Shown: positions 62,859 through 64,000 of the stretch, one piece after another
How the letters are laid out: every line of letters starts with the position of its first letter
Numbering within the stretch: position 1 is the stretch's first letter
DNA from: G963663775 sp963663775
GTDB taxonomy: Bacteria; Bacillota; Clostridia; Oscillospirales; Butyricicoccaceae
NCBI GenBank assembly: GCA_963663775.1
Contig: OY760624.1
Span: 2,232,001 to 2,296,000, forward strand
Reading direction: 5' to 3'
DNA: 64,000 bases
Notes under the pieces: model-generated
Told to the model about the DNA's origin: nothing
Databases searched by the model: none
The model's input: the letters and a program-made list of their open reading frames with translations, nothing else
Translations under genes and position numbers: made by a program

Positions 62859-64000
62859 ATGAAGAGCCCTGCTAAGAATCGAATCAAAAAAAAGAAGCAT
62901 ACGGCAGGCAGCCGTATGATACCGCTGTTCGGTGGGATTTTTGTCCTGTATTTTGCCTTGCAGGCAATCAATTCTTTTTTCAACGGTGTGGATGTCGTGA
63001 ACGCAACCCTCATTACAGTGGATGATATGGTGACGGCAACCGGCTATTTCGTGCGGGATGAGGCAATCGTTGATGGCACAACCAGTGAAACGGTGGAGCA
63101 TGCAGTACATAATGGTGAAAAAGTGCGCACAGGCACGCAGCTGGCGGTGGAATACACCGATTTGAGTGCGTTGGAAACCAGTCGGGAAATCAATGTGCTC
63201 TCTGAGCAGATTGCACTTTTGCAGTCTGTGGTGAGCAGTACGACGGATTCCGTAGATACCACGAAATTGGACCAGATGATTCATATGCAAATGCAGAATG
63301 CAGTGGATGCAATGCAGGAAGGCGGTATGTCTGAGATTGGCACGATTTCTGCACAGCTGCGGCAGTTGGTTCTGCGGCGTGGTGCGGGGGTGCAGAATGC
63401 GGAGGCACTCACAGATGAAATTGCTGCACTCCAGACACAAAAAAATACACTGCAAAAAAATGTGGGTGCACTTTCGACAGCGATTACTTCACCTTGGGAT
63501 GGATTTTTCAGCGACACGGTGGATGGATATGAAACGATTTTGACACCCGCCATTTTGGAGGGTCTGACGGCAGAGTCGCTTGCGGAAAAATTGGAAACTC
63601 CCTTGCAGAAGAATACCGGTGCATTGGGCAAGGTTGTGAAAGGATTTTCATGGTATTTCACGACAATTGTGCCATCGGAAGGTGTTGCGGATTTGCGCAA
63701 AGGCACGAACGTTTCTTTGCGCTTTGCACAGCTTTCAAAAGATGTTCCCGTTTCTGTTTATCAGATAACACCGAGTGAAGAATCGGGTCAAACGCTGCTG
63801 GTTTTTAAGGGAAACTACATTAACAGCGACATTTTGACCATGCGGCGACAGGTCGTAGATATTATTCGGGGCAGTTATTCCGGTATTAAAATTCCGAAAA
63901 GTGCGATTCATTTGCAAGACAATGAAATGGGCGTGTATACGTTAAACGGAAGCGTCAGCAGTTTCAAAATGGTAAAGCCGATCTATGAAGGCGATACGTA
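62859..64000 (+). CDS. HlyD/membrane-fusion-like protein, 3' end beyond the window
   Basis: The frame from ATG 62859 (after GGAGAAGG) stays open to the window end, giving about 380 codons. A basic N-terminus (KNRIKKKKH) precedes one hydrophobic helix (MIPLFGGIFVLYFALQA). Then come beta segments such as VTATGYFVRDE and VHNGEKVRTGTQLAVEY with lipoyl-like spacing, a helical hairpin region and ITSPWDGFFSD. That is the arrangement of HlyD-type adaptors. In related Clostridia such a gene precedes yggS, sepF and divIVA near division genes; that neighbourhood would be outside the window. Confidence 0.75.
   Translation, partial: MKSPAKNRIKKKKHTAGSRMIPLFGGIFVLYFALQAINSFFNGVDVVNATLITVDDMVTATGYFVRDEAIVDGTTSETVEHAVHNGEKVRTGTQLAVEYTDLSALETSREINVLSEQIALLQSVVSSTTDSVDTTKLDQMIHMQMQNAVDAMQEGGMSEIGTISAQLRQLVLRRGAGVQNAEALTDEIAALQTQKNTLQKNVGALSTAITSPWDGFFSDTVDGYETILTPAILEGLTAESLAEKLETPLQKNTGALGKVVKGFSWYFTTIVPSEGVADLRKGTNVSLRFAQLSKDVPVSVYQITPSEESGQTLLVFKGNYINSDILTMRRQVVDIIRGSYSGIKIPKSAIHLQDNEMGVYTLNGSVSSFKMVKPIYEGDT

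Noticed and set aside
1..64000. tRNA and rRNA genes, CRISPR arrays, insertion sequences, prophage genes and c-di-GMP-I riboswitches.
   Set aside because: No T-loop consensus in a tRNA setting, no regular spaced repeats, no transposase or integrase frames, and no GEMM core sequence were seen.

Overview
The window reads as ordinary chromosome of an anaerobic, endospore-forming, monoderm Clostridia, probably Oscillospirales/Ruminococcaceae-like; I cannot name genus or species. The evidence is a complete spoIIIAA-AH operon, Rex, a PPi-type phosphofructokinase, a DUF1858 protein, lone EndoA/MazF after alr, RqcH next to hfq, and a type IV pilus (T4P) cluster without a secretin. Almost all genes are on the + strand up to 52.8 kb. 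I see no tRNA or rRNA genes, insertion sequences, prophage or CRISPR.

Layout: (1) 0-4.6 kb: end of tsaD, aconitase, isocitrate dehydrogenase and rex, closed by a terminator. (2) 4.7-9.5 kb: spoIIIAA to spoIIIAH, with several stop/start overlaps. (3) 9.7-14 kb: a c-di-GMP phosphodiesterase-like HD-GYP protein with a C-terminal receiver, overlapped by a 7TM hybrid kinase ending in REC and HPt. (4) 14.1-18.5 kb: c-di-AMP cyclase cdaA, regulator cdaR, an FAD oxidoreductase and an RseC-like protein. (5) 18.6-38.9 kb: a T4P cluster (pilB, pilT, pilC, pilA, pilD, fused pilMN, pilO, four minor-pilin-like proteins), then a 1644-residue surface protein and a glycan module (GT2-GtrA, phosphodiester glycosidase, small membrane protein). 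(6) 39-45.4 kb: three chemoreceptors, each with its own promoter or leader. (7) 45.4-47.5 kb: rpsB and tsf. (8) 47.7-52.8 kb: an orphan minus-strand gene, pfk, and a transsulfuration-bypass/cysteine pair. (9) 52.8-58.6 kb, minus strand: glgX, acpS, lipoprotein, alr, mazF and a 49-aa membrane protein, plus a separate 175-aa unknown. (10) 58.8-64 kb: DUF1858 protein, trmK, Nif3-like, rqcH, hfq and the start of a membrane-fusion-like protein running off the edge.

The most interesting part is 9.7-45.4 kb, where two cyclic-dinucleotide modules, a T4P with oversized minor components and a giant exoprotein, a glycan module and three chemoreceptors lie in series. I infer a surface-sensing or adhesion locus. 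In it the hybrid kinase could pass phosphate through its HPt to the receiver of the HD-GYP protein, linking an external signal to c-di-GMP and so to pilus behaviour. The link is inferred from gene order and domain content only.

Many starts were moved from the longest frame to the codon best spaced from a Shine-Dalgarno sequence, and each entry gives the reason.
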